Shown: positions 1-5,883, counted from the stretch's first letter. The stretch is 7,894 nt of DNA from Syntrophaceae bacterium (GCA_003165115.1 PLSJ01000268.1:2096-9989), one strand, 5' to 3'. Notes: generated by a model from the letters alone, not told the origin. Translations and numbers: made by a program.

Positions 1-98
1 ATACCTCAATTTATCCGGCTTTCGCTGAAAGTCGCGCAGCCTGCACTTAGATTATATAGGGATCACCGGAAGAATGGCGGGACGCGGCCCGGAATCGT

Positions 99-121
99 GA
101 CGGGCGGGAATGTCCGCCGTC
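99..121 (+). other. Possible 5' leader hairpin upstream of the decarboxylase gene
   Basis: Bases 99-107 (GACGGGCGG) can pair with 114-121 (CCGCCGTC) with one bulged G and a 6-nt loop (GAATGT). No T-tract follows, so it is not a convincing intrinsic terminator for an upstream gene. It lies 26 nt before the chosen ATG and could be a leader structure or chance in GC-rich DNA. The rest of 1-147 shows an AT-rich patch (TATATA at 53-58) that could be a -10 element, but I see no matching -35. Confidence 0.25.
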
Positions 122-137
122 GCCTTCAATCCATGCG

Positions 138-143
138 AGGAGG
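138..143 (+). promoter_or_regulatory. Ribosome binding site fixing the decarboxylase start
   Basis: AGGAGG ends 4 nt before the ATG at 148. Earlier in-frame candidates (GTG at 97, ATG at 133) lie upstream of this Shine-Dalgarno and have no comparable site. The ThDP-domain homology also begins just after 148. Confidence 0.7.
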
Positions 144-147
144 CATT

Positions 148-1797
148 ATGGCCCATCAACCACACATGACCGTCGGCGCGTATCTTGTCCGGCGGCTGGA
201 GCAACTCGGCCTGAGACACATTTTCGGTGTGCCGGGCGACTACGCCCTCACTTTTTTCGACCTCCTAGAAGAGAGCGACATCGAGCTGATCAATACGTGC
301 AACGAGCTGAACGCCGGGTACGCGGCTGACGGATATGCGCGCGTATCGGGCATAGGGGCCGTCTGCGTCACGTACGGCGTGGGCGGTTTCAGCGTCTACA
401 ACGCCGTCGCGGCCGCGTACGCGGAGCGGGTGGCCCTCGTGGTGATAAGCGGCGGCCCCAAGACGACGCTCCGCAGCAGGCTCCATCCCAACCTCCTTCA
501 CCACACCGTTGGCGATATGAACCTGCAGTGCGATATTTTTGAGAGGATCACCCAGGGCGCCATCGTCCTGACGAACCCCACCCAGGCGGTCCGGCAGATC
601 GACGAAACCCTGGCCGCGTGCGTCAGGTACTCCCGCCCCGTTTACATCGAGATACCTGCAGATATGGTGATGGAGGCATGCGGGGAACCGGATCCGTGGG
701 AGCCCGATATGTCTCTCCACGTCGATGAGGACGTGCTGGAAGAGGCCTTGGGCGAGACGTTCGGGGCGATAACGCGCGCCTCCAACCCCGTCATCCTCGC
801 GGGCGTGGAAGTCGAGCGGCTGGGCAGCCGCGGGTCTCTCCTGGCACTCGCGGCCCGCACCGGCTTCCCCGTAGCGACGACGGCCCTGGGAAAAGGCGTC
901 ATCCCCGAACATACCCCGCACTACGTGGGCACATATATGGGCGCCCTGGCGAACGAGGAAGCCAGGACCATCGTGGAAGAGTCGGACCTCCTGCTTTGCC
1001 TCGGCGCCTGGATGACGGACCTCGACCTGGGCGGCTATACCGCCCGCCTCGACCCGAACCGCTTGATTTTAGCCAACTCGGAAAGGGTGAAGGTGAAGCA
1101 CCATATCTACGAGCATATCCCCATCAAGAACTTCCTGAACGGCCTGGTGTCGCGGCTGTCCAGGGGTGACTTCGACGGCCCGGACACTGCGCGTCCCGTC
1201 GGGGCCCGCCGGGTGGCTTGCGCCCCGGTGGCCGACACAAAGCTGACCACGGACCGGTTTTGGGGCAGGGTCAACGACTTTCTCAGGGACGACCACATCG
1301 TCGTGAGCGATACGGGGAGCGCCACCTTCGAGAGCCTCAAACTTCGTCTTCCCCAGGGCGCGGATTACCTGAGCCAGGCCTTTTACGCCTCCATGGGGTT
1401 CGGGATACCGGCCGCTCTCGGCGCGAAATTTGCCTCTCCCCAGCGCCGACCCATCGTATTCGTGGGAGACGGTGCGTTCCAGATGACCGGCCAGGAGCTC
1501 TCGAGCATCGTCCGCTACGGGCAGAACCCCGTCGTCTTCCTGCTGAACAATGACGGCTATCAGGTGGAGCGCGCGATCTGCGATAATGCCTACAACGACC
1601 TCCTGATGTGGGACTACGCGCTTCTTCCCGAGGCCTTCGGCGCCCCCAGGGGCCTGTGCGTCACCACGGAAGGGGGCCTCGAATCTGCGCTCGTCATGGC
1701 TGAGGACCGGAGGGATTCGCTCGTCTTCGTGGAGATACGCCTGGAAAGGTTCGATTTTTCAGAGACCCTGAGACGGATCGGGGAGAGGTTGAGGTAG
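148..1797 (+). CDS. Pyruvate/indolepyruvate decarboxylase-family ThDP enzyme
   Basis: A 549-aa thiamine-diphosphate and Mg-dependent 2-keto acid decarboxylase, cytosolic, predicted to convert a 2-keto acid (pyruvate, phenylpyruvate or indolepyruvate) to the aldehyde and CO2. Visible order: N-terminal Pyr domain with GVPGDY (Asp31) and the ThDP-activating Glu53 in NELNAGYAADGYAR; His118-His119 in LLHHTVGD; central domain; C-terminal PP domain with the cofactor motif GDG (440-442) to NN (467-468), followed by NDGYQVE with Glu474. Asp31, the His pair and Glu474 correspond to the Asp-His-His-Glu catalytic set of Zymomonas pyruvate decarboxylase; acetolactate synthases lack that set, so this is not a second IlvB. 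Length matches the family (about 550). The start at 148 is chosen for its AGGAGG. It appears to stand alone: the next gene is convergent. Substrate cannot be read from the sequence; pdc and ipdC are both possible, so no symbol is given. Confidence 0.92.
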   Translation: MAHQPHMTVGAYLVRRLEQLGLRHIFGVPGDYALTFFDLLEESDIELINTCNELNAGYAADGYARVSGIGAVCVTYGVGGFSVYNAVAAAYAERVALVVISGGPKTTLRSRLHPNLLHHTVGDMNLQCDIFERITQGAIVLTNPTQAVRQIDETLAACVRYSRPVYIEIPADMVMEACGEPDPWEPDMSLHVDEDVLEEALGETFGAITRASNPVILAGVEVERLGSRGSLLALAARTGFPVATTALGKGVIPEHTPHYVGTYMGALANEEARTIVEESDLLLCLGAWMTDLDLGGYTARLDPNRLILANSERVKVKHHIYEHIPIKNFLNGLVSRLSRGDFDGPDTARPVGARRVACAPVADTKLTTDRFWGRVNDFLRDDHIVVSDTGSATFESLKLRLPQGADYLSQAFYASMGFGIPAALGAKFASPQRRPIVFVGDGAFQMTGQELSSIVRYGQNPVVFLLNNDGYQVERAICDNAYNDLLMWDYALLPEAFGAPRGLCVTTEGGLESALVMAEDRRDSLVFVEIRLERFDFSETLRRIGERLR

Positions 1798-1836
1798 CAG
1801 GGGAGAGCGCCGTTCCCTAGGCTTGCGGACGCCGCG

Positions 1837-2397
1837 CTAAGGCTTCGTGGCGGCGCGCAATGCGGAGAAGAGACGGACGATCTCGTCCATCCGATAGCTG
1901 GCGTTGATCCCGCTCGGGTTCGGCAGCACCCAGACGACGGTCGCGCCGATCTCTTTGTCCTGCCGCCCGACGGCGGCGTGGGGCTCCCCGAAGGCTTTCC
2001 TGTATGCGTCTATGCCGAGCACCGCGAGGGTCCGCGGCCGGAAAGCCAGCGCCTTCCTTTCGAGCGACTTCGCCCCCTCGCGCAATTCATCGACAGACAA
2101 CTCCGCCGCCTGGGCGGTGGCGCGGTTCACGATGTTCGTGATGCCGCACCCATAGGATGGAAGGAGGTGCTCTTCGGAGGGCGCAAGCAGCCGGTCGGTA
2201 AAACCGGCCTGGAAGAGGGCCTTCCAGAACCTGTTTCCCGGACGGGCAAAATGGTGGCCCACGGCGCCCGAGTAGAGGCCCGGATTGATGCCGACGAAAA
2301 GCACGTGCAATTCCGGGGCGATAATATCCGCCACCGCCCGGCCGCGGGCGGCGAGCAGGTCATCTTTGGTGGGGCGGCGGGGAGAGACGTCCGGCAT
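1837..2397 (-). CDS. mug: Mismatch-specific uracil/thymine DNA glycosylase, Mug/TDG type
   Basis: A 186-aa monofunctional DNA glycosylase of uracil-DNA glycosylase family 2, expected to excise uracil or thymine from G:U and G:T mispairs left by cytosine deamination. The first signature is GINPGL (36-41), continuing to HHFARPGNRFW (48-58); Asn38 matches the catalytic Asn of E. coli Mug (N18) and human TDG (N140). The second signature, LPNPSG (158-163), is the minor-groove/intercalation loop and keeps the bacterial NPSG form. The start is the ATG at 2397 because the family N-terminus (RPTKDDLLAARGR) follows directly and a promoter lies just upstream. A GTG 60 nt further upstream would lie outside that promoter. 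There is no Shine-Dalgarno. The gene converges on the decarboxylase (39-nt gap) and diverges from the riboswitch transcript. Confidence 0.92.
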   Translation of the reverse strand: MPDVSPRRPTKDDLLAARGRAVADIIAPELHVLFVGINPGLYSGAVGHHFARPGNRFWKALFQAGFTDRLLAPSEEHLLPSYGCGITNIVNRATAQAAELSVDELREGAKSLERKALAFRPRTLAVLGIDAYRKAFGEPHAAVGRQDKEIGATVVWVLPNPSGINASYRMDEIVRLFSALRAATKP

Positions 2398-2405
2398 ACC
2401 ACCAG

Positions 2406-2434
2406 AGTATAGGCCCCACCAGGCATTGGCGCAA
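2406..2434 (-). promoter_or_regulatory. Sigma70-like promoter of the DNA glycosylase gene
   Basis: On the minus strand TTGCGC (2434-2429) is separated by exactly 17 nt from TATACT (2411-2406), a 5/6 match to the -10 consensus; the -35 is weak (3/6). The predicted transcription start near 2399 falls 1-3 nt before the ATG at 2397, so the mRNA would be essentially leaderless. Confidence 0.5.
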
Positions 2435-2457
2435 GGGAAGACAGGAGAGGGAAGCAC

Positions 2458-2493
2458 TCAAGGATTTATCGCCTGCGCGACGATAAGGCTTGA
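2458..2493. repeat. Interrupted dyad symmetry overlapping the riboswitch promoter -35
   Basis: TCAAG (2458-2462) and TTATCG (2466-2471) are mirrored by CGATAA (2481-2486) and CTTGA (2489-2493), giving 11 complementary pairs around a 9-nt centre. The right arm enters the TTGACA box at 2490-2495. This could be an operator for a dimeric regulator, or a hairpin insulating the two divergent transcription units. No T-tract flanks it. Function is inferred from position only. Confidence 0.4.
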
Positions 2494-2519
2494 CAATCTG
2501 TGATGCAGTGTTTTACATT
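2490..2519 (+). promoter_or_regulatory. Sigma70-like promoter of the riboswitch/small-protein transcript
   Basis: A perfect -35 TTGACA (2490-2495) is followed after 18 nt by TACATT (2514-2519), 4/6 to the -10 consensus; TTACAT one base earlier would give a 17-nt spacer. The predicted transcription start, about 2526, coincides with the first base of the aptamer P1 stem, which supports both calls. Confidence 0.7.
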
Positions 2520-2525
2520 ACTAGT

Positions 2526-2607
2526 GCCTGCATAAAGCCGAACCGCCCGCGAGGGCGGGGCGGAAAGCCAAGGGTCTTCCTGGGGGAAGACAGCCTCGCT
2601 GCCCGGC
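2526..2607 (+). promoter_or_regulatory. GEMM-I (cyclic-di-GMP-I type) riboswitch aptamer
   Basis: Seen: a P1b stem CCGCCC/GGGCGG (2543-2548 with 2553-2558) capped by a GNRA tetraloop GCGA (2549-2552). The conserved strand GGAAAGCC (2562-2569) follows, then a P2 stem GTCTTCC/GGAAGAC (2574-2580 with 2585-2591), then AGCC (2592-2595), whose AG forms a receptor-like bulge when GG (2572-2573) pairs with CC (2594-2595). The 3' strand is CGCTGCC (2597-2603). A short P1a closes with GCC (2526-2528) and GGC (2605-2607). Placed on the V. cholerae Vc2 aptamer from memory, segment spacing is identical from A18 to C52 and from A82 to C92. Ligand-contact positions G20 (G2537), A47 (A2564) and C92 (C2602) are kept. 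The pair I recall as G21-C46 appears as C2538-G2563, a compensatory swap. G at position 20 argues for c-di-GMP over the cGAMP (A20) variants. Divergent from consensus, so ligand is inferred. Confidence 0.75.
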
Positions 2608-2628
2608 CGGACAAGAGTGCTTCATAAT

Positions 2629-2641
2629 CTCCTTGCAGGAG
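2629..2641 (+). promoter_or_regulatory. Shine-Dalgarno-sequestering hairpin (riboswitch expression platform)
   Basis: CTCCT (2629-2633) pairs with AGGAG (2637-2641) across a 3-nt loop. AGGAG is the ribosome binding site 6 nt before the ATG at 2648, so the hairpin would hide it. There is no U-tract, so control would be translational rather than by termination. CCTGCA in the 5' P1 strand (2527-2532) is also exactly complementary to TGCAGG (2634-2639), a possible alternative pairing that links aptamer folding to the ribosome binding site. Confidence 0.6.
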
Positions 2642-2647
2642 TCCATC

Positions 2648-2767
2648 ATGGTCAAATCCGCTCTCGGAAAGATTGCCCGGATGTTCTTGTACGCCGTGGT
2701 ACTTGTGCTTTCGCTGATCGTCGGTACCGCCATATCGGCCGTGCTGATGAAGGCGGTCGAATTATGA
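2648..2767 (+). CDS. 39-aa single-span membrane protein under riboswitch control
   Basis: I do not recognise a family. The 39-residue protein has a short basic N-terminus (Lys3, Lys8, Arg11), one strongly hydrophobic segment at about residues 12-34 with small residues GTAISA, and a short tail with Lys35 and Glu38. Basic residues at the front suggest N-in topology with the C-terminus outside, but the tail Lys weakens this. No signal-peptidase II lipobox Cys is present. Support for a real gene: AGGAG with 6-nt spacing; an ATG immediately downstream of promoter, aptamer and expression-platform hairpin; G/C-rich third codon positions (roughly 70%) as in the neighbours; and no other plus-strand ORF that the leader could serve before the next promoter. 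It may modulate a membrane complex, as many bacterial small membrane proteins do, but the partner is unknown. Confidence 0.7.
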   Translation: MVKSALGKIARMFLYAVVLVLSLIVGTAISAVLMKAVEL

Positions 2768-2804
2768 CGTAAAGGCCCCATATCCCTCCTTCGGCCCGAA
2801 CCGC

Positions 2805-2827
2805 CCAACCAATCCCTTGATTGTTGG
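2805..2827. repeat. Inverted repeat overlapping the HAD gene promoter
   Basis: CCAA and CAATC (2805-2808, 2810-2814) pair with GATTG and TTGG (2819-2823, 2824-2827), giving 9 pairs with one bulged C and a CCTT loop. It overlaps the TTGATT -35 at 2817-2822. It is either an operator or, as RNA, a hairpin 38 nt after the small-protein stop. There is no T-run on either strand, so it is a poor intrinsic terminator. Confidence 0.4.
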
Positions 2828-2845
2828 CCTCAATGCGGCTACACT
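2817..2845 (+). promoter_or_regulatory. Sigma70-like promoter of the HAD phosphatase gene
   Basis: TTGATT (2817-2822) and TACACT (2840-2845) are separated by exactly 17 nt, each 4/6 to consensus. The predicted start near 2852 would put the ATG at 2855 almost at the mRNA 5' end. It suggests the HAD gene is transcribed independently of the riboswitch unit. Confidence 0.45.
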
Positions 2846-2854
2846 TATTCCGCC

Positions 2855-3544
2855 ATGAGAAAGTCTGCCCCTTCCGCGAAAGGAATGCCAACGCCCGTGA
2901 GCTGCGTCATCTACGACTGCGACGGCGTGCTCTTCGATTCCTTAGAGGCGAACCGCAAGCTTTACGACCATATCGCGGTTTCCATGGGCAGGGCGCCCCT
3001 GACGGAAGAGGAGCTGCGGTATTGCCACATGAACACGGTGGGAGACAGCATTCATTGCATCTTCAGGGAGGATGCGGAAACCGAGGTAAGGGCCGTCAGG
3101 TTCCTGAAGGAGCAGGTCGACTTCAAAGACTTCATCCGCTACCTCATCATGGAGCCCCATCTGCTGGAGACCCTGTCGGCTTTGAGAGAAAAGGGGATCA
3201 TGACGGCGATAAGCACGAACAGGACGACTTCCATGCCCTATATCATGGAAAGGTTCTCTTTACAGCCTTATTTTGACATGGTGGTAACCGCCCTCGACGT
3301 GGAGCGGCCCAAACCCGACCCGGAATCGGTCAACATGATACTCGGCAGGCTCCACGTGCGGCCTGAAGAGACGCTCTACGTCGGGGACTCGGAGATAGAC
3401 CTCGGCACGGCCCGCTCATCGGGCGTGACGTTCGTGGCATACAAGAACCCGGCGATCTCGACGGGGATCCTGATAGAGAGCCACCGCGAGATCCTCAGGT
3501 TTCTTTCGAACGAGTTGCCTCCCCAAGCACCGCTCTGCTCCTGA
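2855..3544 (+). CDS. HAD-superfamily hydrolase, phosphoglycolate phosphatase-like
   Basis: A 229-aa haloacid-dehalogenase-fold phosphatase with all four motifs: I, DCDGVLFDS (nucleophile Asp21, acid/base Asp23); II, STN (Thr121); III, KPDPE (Lys153); IV, GDSEID (Asp178, Asp182). A helical cap lies between motifs I and II (about residues 30-105), the C1-cap arrangement of phosphoglycolate phosphatase and beta-phosphoglucomutase relatives. It is probably a cytosolic Mg-dependent phosphomonoesterase; the substrate cannot be deduced. The start is uncertain: the ATG at 2855 has no Shine-Dalgarno but lies next to a predicted transcription start, whereas the ATG at 2885 has AAAGGA immediately abutting it, too close for normal use. 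Both retain motif I. The 3' end overlaps pssA on the opposite strand by 50 nt. Confidence 0.85.
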   Translation: MRKSAPSAKGMPTPVSCVIYDCDGVLFDSLEANRKLYDHIAVSMGRAPLTEEELRYCHMNTVGDSIHCIFREDAETEVRAVRFLKEQVDFKDFIRYLIMEPHLLETLSALREKGIMTAISTNRTTSMPYIMERFSLQPYFDMVVTALDVERPKPDPESVNMILGRLHVRPEETLYVGDSEIDLGTARSSGVTFVAYKNPAISTGILIESHREILRFLSNELPPQAPLCS

Positions 3545-4247
3545 AGATATATTTGAAGGCATAGAAGACGGGACCCGAAAGCATATAGGCCATCGTAATG
3601 GCGAAGAGCATTACGGCCGGCTCGATGAGCACAATGACAAAAAGCAGGATGACGGCGACGACCGCCTCGAAATGCCTGGACCGGAAGGCGCTCGATTCCT
3701 TGAAGCTGCTGTACCTCACGGCGCTCACCATGAGGAACCCGAGGGCATACATGAGGATAGGCGCGAAGACTTTCTTCACTTCGACCGGCACGTGAAACTC
3801 CCCGAAAAAGAGCACACTGGCCGCTATGGTGGCCGCCGCCGCGGGGATGGGCAGGCCGAGGAAGTGCTTCTTCTGCACTGTCTCCGCCTGCACGTTGAAC
3901 CGCGCCAGGCGGAGCGCGCCGCAGGCCACGTAGAGAAAGGCCGCGAGCCAGCCGAATCGCCCGAACCCCTTTAGCGCCCACATGTAAGCGAGGAGCCCAG
4001 GGGCGACGCCAAAGGCGATCACGTCCGCCAGGGAATCGTACTCGACGCCGAACCTGCTGGTCGAGTTGGTCATACGGGCGACCCTGCCGTCGAGGGCGTC
4101 GAGGATGCACGACGCGAATATGGCGATACTCGCCTGGGTAAACCTCTGATCGAGGGTGGCCACCATTGCGTAGAACCCCCCGAAGAGGCTCATCGACGTG
4201 AGCAGATTCGGAAGGAGGTAGACGCTCCTGCGCTTTCTCTTTCTCAT
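3495..4247 (-). CDS. pssA: CDP-diacylglycerol--serine O-phosphatidyltransferase
   Basis: A 250-aa integral membrane enzyme that makes phosphatidylserine from CDP-diacylglycerol and serine, feeding the Psd encoded just upstream. The CDP-alcohol phosphatidyltransferase signature D-x2-D-G-x2-A-R-x8-G-x3-D-x3-D is complete: Asp50, Asp53, Gly54, Ala57-Arg58, Gly67, Asp71, Asp75. Hydrophobic segments follow through the rest of the protein, and the very basic N-terminus (RKRKRR) fits the cytoplasmic side. Size and motif fit the membrane (Bacillus-type) PssA, not the phospholipase-D-like E. coli enzyme. The ATG overlaps the psd stop in an ATGA (4244-4247), and AAGGGG lies about 8 nt upstream inside psd, indicating translational coupling. 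The last 50 nt are antisense to the HAD gene end. Confidence 0.93.
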   Translation of the reverse strand: MRKRKRRSVYLLPNLLTSMSLFGGFYAMVATLDQRFTQASIAIFASCILDALDGRVARMTNSTSRFGVEYDSLADVIAFGVAPGLLAYMWALKGFGRFGWLAAFLYVACGALRLARFNVQAETVQKKHFLGLPIPAAAATIAASVLFFGEFHVPVEVKKVFAPILMYALGFLMVSAVRYSSFKESSAFRSRHFEAVVAVILLFVIVLIEPAVMLFAITMAYMLSGPVFYAFKYIFRSRAVLGEATRSKET

Positions 4248-4888
4248 GATTTTTCCCCTTTCTTCGCGAGTACCGTCAACCCGCTCTTTACTTTTTGGCC
4301 CACCTCCACCATTGGGCGGTAGGAAGTGGGCATATATACATCCACCCTGGAGCCGAAGGCGATCATGCCTAGCCGCTCACCTTTTCCGACGGGGTCGTGC
4401 TCTTTCACATAGCATATGATGCGGCGGGCGAGAAAGCCAGCAATCTGCACGACGAGGAATTTTTCGCTGTTTCGGTCGATGACGATATAGTTCCTCTCGT
4501 TCTCTTCGTCTATCCCTTTCTTGAAGGCAAGCCTGAACCGGCCGTCCCTGTGCTCGACCCTTGCAACACGCCCCTCGCAGGGGGCCCTGTTGACATGCAC
4601 ATTCGCAACGGACATAAAGACGCTTATCCTCCTGACCTTTTCACGGAGGAACTCGTTCTCGAAAAGGTCTTCCACGCCCATCACCCGGCCGTCGGCGGCG
4701 GAGAGGATATCCCCTTTGCCGCTGACGGCCGACCTCGCGGGATTTCTGAAGAAGAACAGAAAGAAAAGGGCGAGAAGGAGGGCAAGGCCAGCAAGCGCGT
4801 AGACGCCTAGGAAGCAAAAGAGGAATGATAACAAGACAGACGGCAGGATGAAAAGCAATCCTTCCTTTGCAACCGGGACCCTTATCAA
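4244..4888 (-). CDS. psd: Phosphatidylserine decarboxylase proenzyme, short form
   Basis: A 214-aa pyruvoyl-dependent decarboxylase converting phosphatidylserine to phosphatidylethanolamine at the inner membrane. N-terminal hydrophobic segments (about residues 10-45) end in FFRNPAR. Next come ADGRV and HVNRAP, conserved in the family. The self-cleavage site is FGS at Gly179-Ser180, predicted to release a 35-aa alpha chain whose Ser180 becomes the pyruvoyl group. Length and the GS (not LGST) processing site fit the compact psd type of about 210-220 aa, common in deltaproteobacteria and other non-enteric groups. The start is a TTG overlapping the ilvC stop (TTGA, 4885-4888) with GGGAG and AAAGGA upstream. 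The sequence from this TTG ([13 protein letters not shown]) matches the typical family N-terminus, supporting it. Followed by pssA with a 4-nt overlap. Confidence 0.92.
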   Translation of the reverse strand: MIRVPVAKEGLLFILPSVLLSFLFCFLGVYALAGLALLLALFFLFFFRNPARSAVSGKGDILSAADGRVMGVEDLFENEFLREKVRRISVFMSVANVHVNRAPCEGRVARVEHRDGRFRLAFKKGIDEENERNYIVIDRNSEKFLVVQIAGFLARRIICYVKEHDPVGKGERLGMIAFGSRVDVYMPTSYRPMVEVGQKVKSGLTVLAKKGEKS

Positions 4889-5883
4889 TCCTTTCTCCCT
4901 ATCCAGCTCATCATGGAGCGGAGCTTCTTACCCACCGTTTCGATCAGGTGCTCGCTGTCCCTCCGCTTTACCGCGGCATAAACGGGTCTTCCCGCCATAT
5001 TCTCGAGTATCCATTCCTTCGCGAATTCACCTGTCTGGATTTCCTTGAGGATGCGTTTCATCTCCCGCCTTGTTTCCTCGGTGATGATCCTTCTGCCCCT
5101 CGACATGTCGCCGTACTCGGCGGTGTCGCTGATGGAGTTGCGCATGTTGGCTATGCCGCCTTCGTAAATGAGGTCGACTATCAGCTTCAGCTCGTGGCAG
5201 CACTCAAAATAGGCTGCCTCGGGCTGGTACCCCGCCTCCACCAGCGTATCGAAGCCGGCCCTTATCAATTCGGTGATGCCGCCGCAGAGCACCACCTGTT
5301 CTCCGAACAGGTCTGTTTCCGTTTCTTCCTGGAAGGTGGTCTCGAGCATGCCCGCCCTGGCGCCGCCTATGCCCAGCGCATAGGCCAAAGCCGTATCGAC
5401 GGCATGACCCGAAAAATCCTGGTACACGGCGATCAGCACGGGTACGCCCGCTCCCCTCTGGAATTCCCGCCTCACCAGATGTCCCGGACCTTTTGGAGCG
5501 ACCATGATCACGTCGACGTTCTCCGGCGGCACGATCTGTTTGAAGTGGATGTTGAAGCCGTGAGAAAACAGAAGGGTCTTGCCCTCCGTGAGGTTTTCTT
5601 TTATGACGTTTTTATATAAGGCAGCCTGGGTCTCGTCAGGGGCGAGGATCTGGATTATGTCGGCGCGGGCGGAGGCGTCTGCCGCGGAGGTGGGGGTGAA
5701 CCCGTGCTCTATCGCCAGCTTGAAATTCGGTGTGCCTTCAAGCTCGGCGACAATCACCTCGACCCCGCTCTCCCTCAAATTCTGGGCCTGTGCGTGTCCC
5801 TGGCTCCCGTACCCGATAATCGCCACCTTCTTGCCCTTGAGAACTCCCAGGTTAGCGTCACTTTCGTAGAACATCTTCGCCAT
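4885..5883 (-). CDS. ilvC: Ketol-acid reductoisomerase, class I, with atypical cofactor loop
   Basis: A 332-aa cytosolic enzyme converting 2-acetolactate or 2-aceto-2-hydroxybutyrate to the dihydroxy acids of valine/isoleucine synthesis. The Rossmann domain begins with [13 protein letters not shown] (24-36). Active-site residues of the class are present: His108, Lys131, the metal ligands Asp191, Glu195, Glu227 and Glu231, and Ser252. Length is normal for class I (about 330). The start at 5883 is set by AAGGAGGA; an ATG 27 nt upstream (5910) has no comparable site. Odd: the loop that usually carries Arg48, Ser51 and Ser53 for the NADPH 2'-phosphate reads A46-E-L-E-G-T-P-N53, so Arg48 is Leu, Ser51 is Thr, Ser53 is Asn, and Glu47 and Glu49 are acidic. 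This suggests relaxed or NADH preference. The start overlaps the ilvN end by 26 nt and the stop overlaps psd. Confidence 0.96.
   Translation of the reverse strand: MAKMFYESDANLGVLKGKKVAIIGYGSQGHAQAQNLRESGVEVIVAELEGTPNFKLAIEHGFTPTSAADASARADIIQILAPDETQAALYKNVIKENLTEGKTLLFSHGFNIHFKQIVPPENVDVIMVAPKGPGHLVRREFQRGAGVPVLIAVYQDFSGHAVDTALAYALGIGGARAGMLETTFQEETETDLFGEQVVLCGGITELIRAGFDTLVEAGYQPEAAYFECCHELKLIVDLIYEGGIANMRNSISDTAEYGDMSRGRRIITEETRREMKRILKEIQTGEFAKEWILENMAGRPVYAAVKRRDSEHLIETVGKKLRSMMSWIGRKD

Noticed and set aside
1799..1818. Possible terminator hairpin between the decarboxylase and the DNA glycosylase genes
   Set aside because: Only a GGGA/TCCC stem with a 9-nt loop and no T-tract on either strand.
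2398..2457. Longer N-terminus for the DNA glycosylase from a GTG at 2457
   Set aside because: The extra 20 residues match nothing in the family, and the likely promoter (TATACT at 2411-2406) lies inside the extension.
2526..2607. cGAMP-specific (GEMM-Ib) assignment of the aptamer
   Set aside because: The position equivalent to residue 20 reads G (2537), whereas the cGAMP class carries A there; kept only as an alternative to test.
2538..2806. Direct repeat CCGAACCGCCC at 2538-2548 and 2796-2806
   Set aside because: An 11-mer repeat is expected by chance in an 8-kb GC-rich window, and the first copy is explained by the aptamer stem.
2521..2891. Minus-strand open frames of 95 and 79 codons over the riboswitch region
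   Set aside because: They cross a promoter, a structured RNA and a plus-strand gene, with no family resemblance and no credible start signals.
4867..5619. 250-codon plus-strand open frame
   Set aside because: It is antisense to ilvC, whose catalytic residues are all present; no ribosome binding site or family signature.
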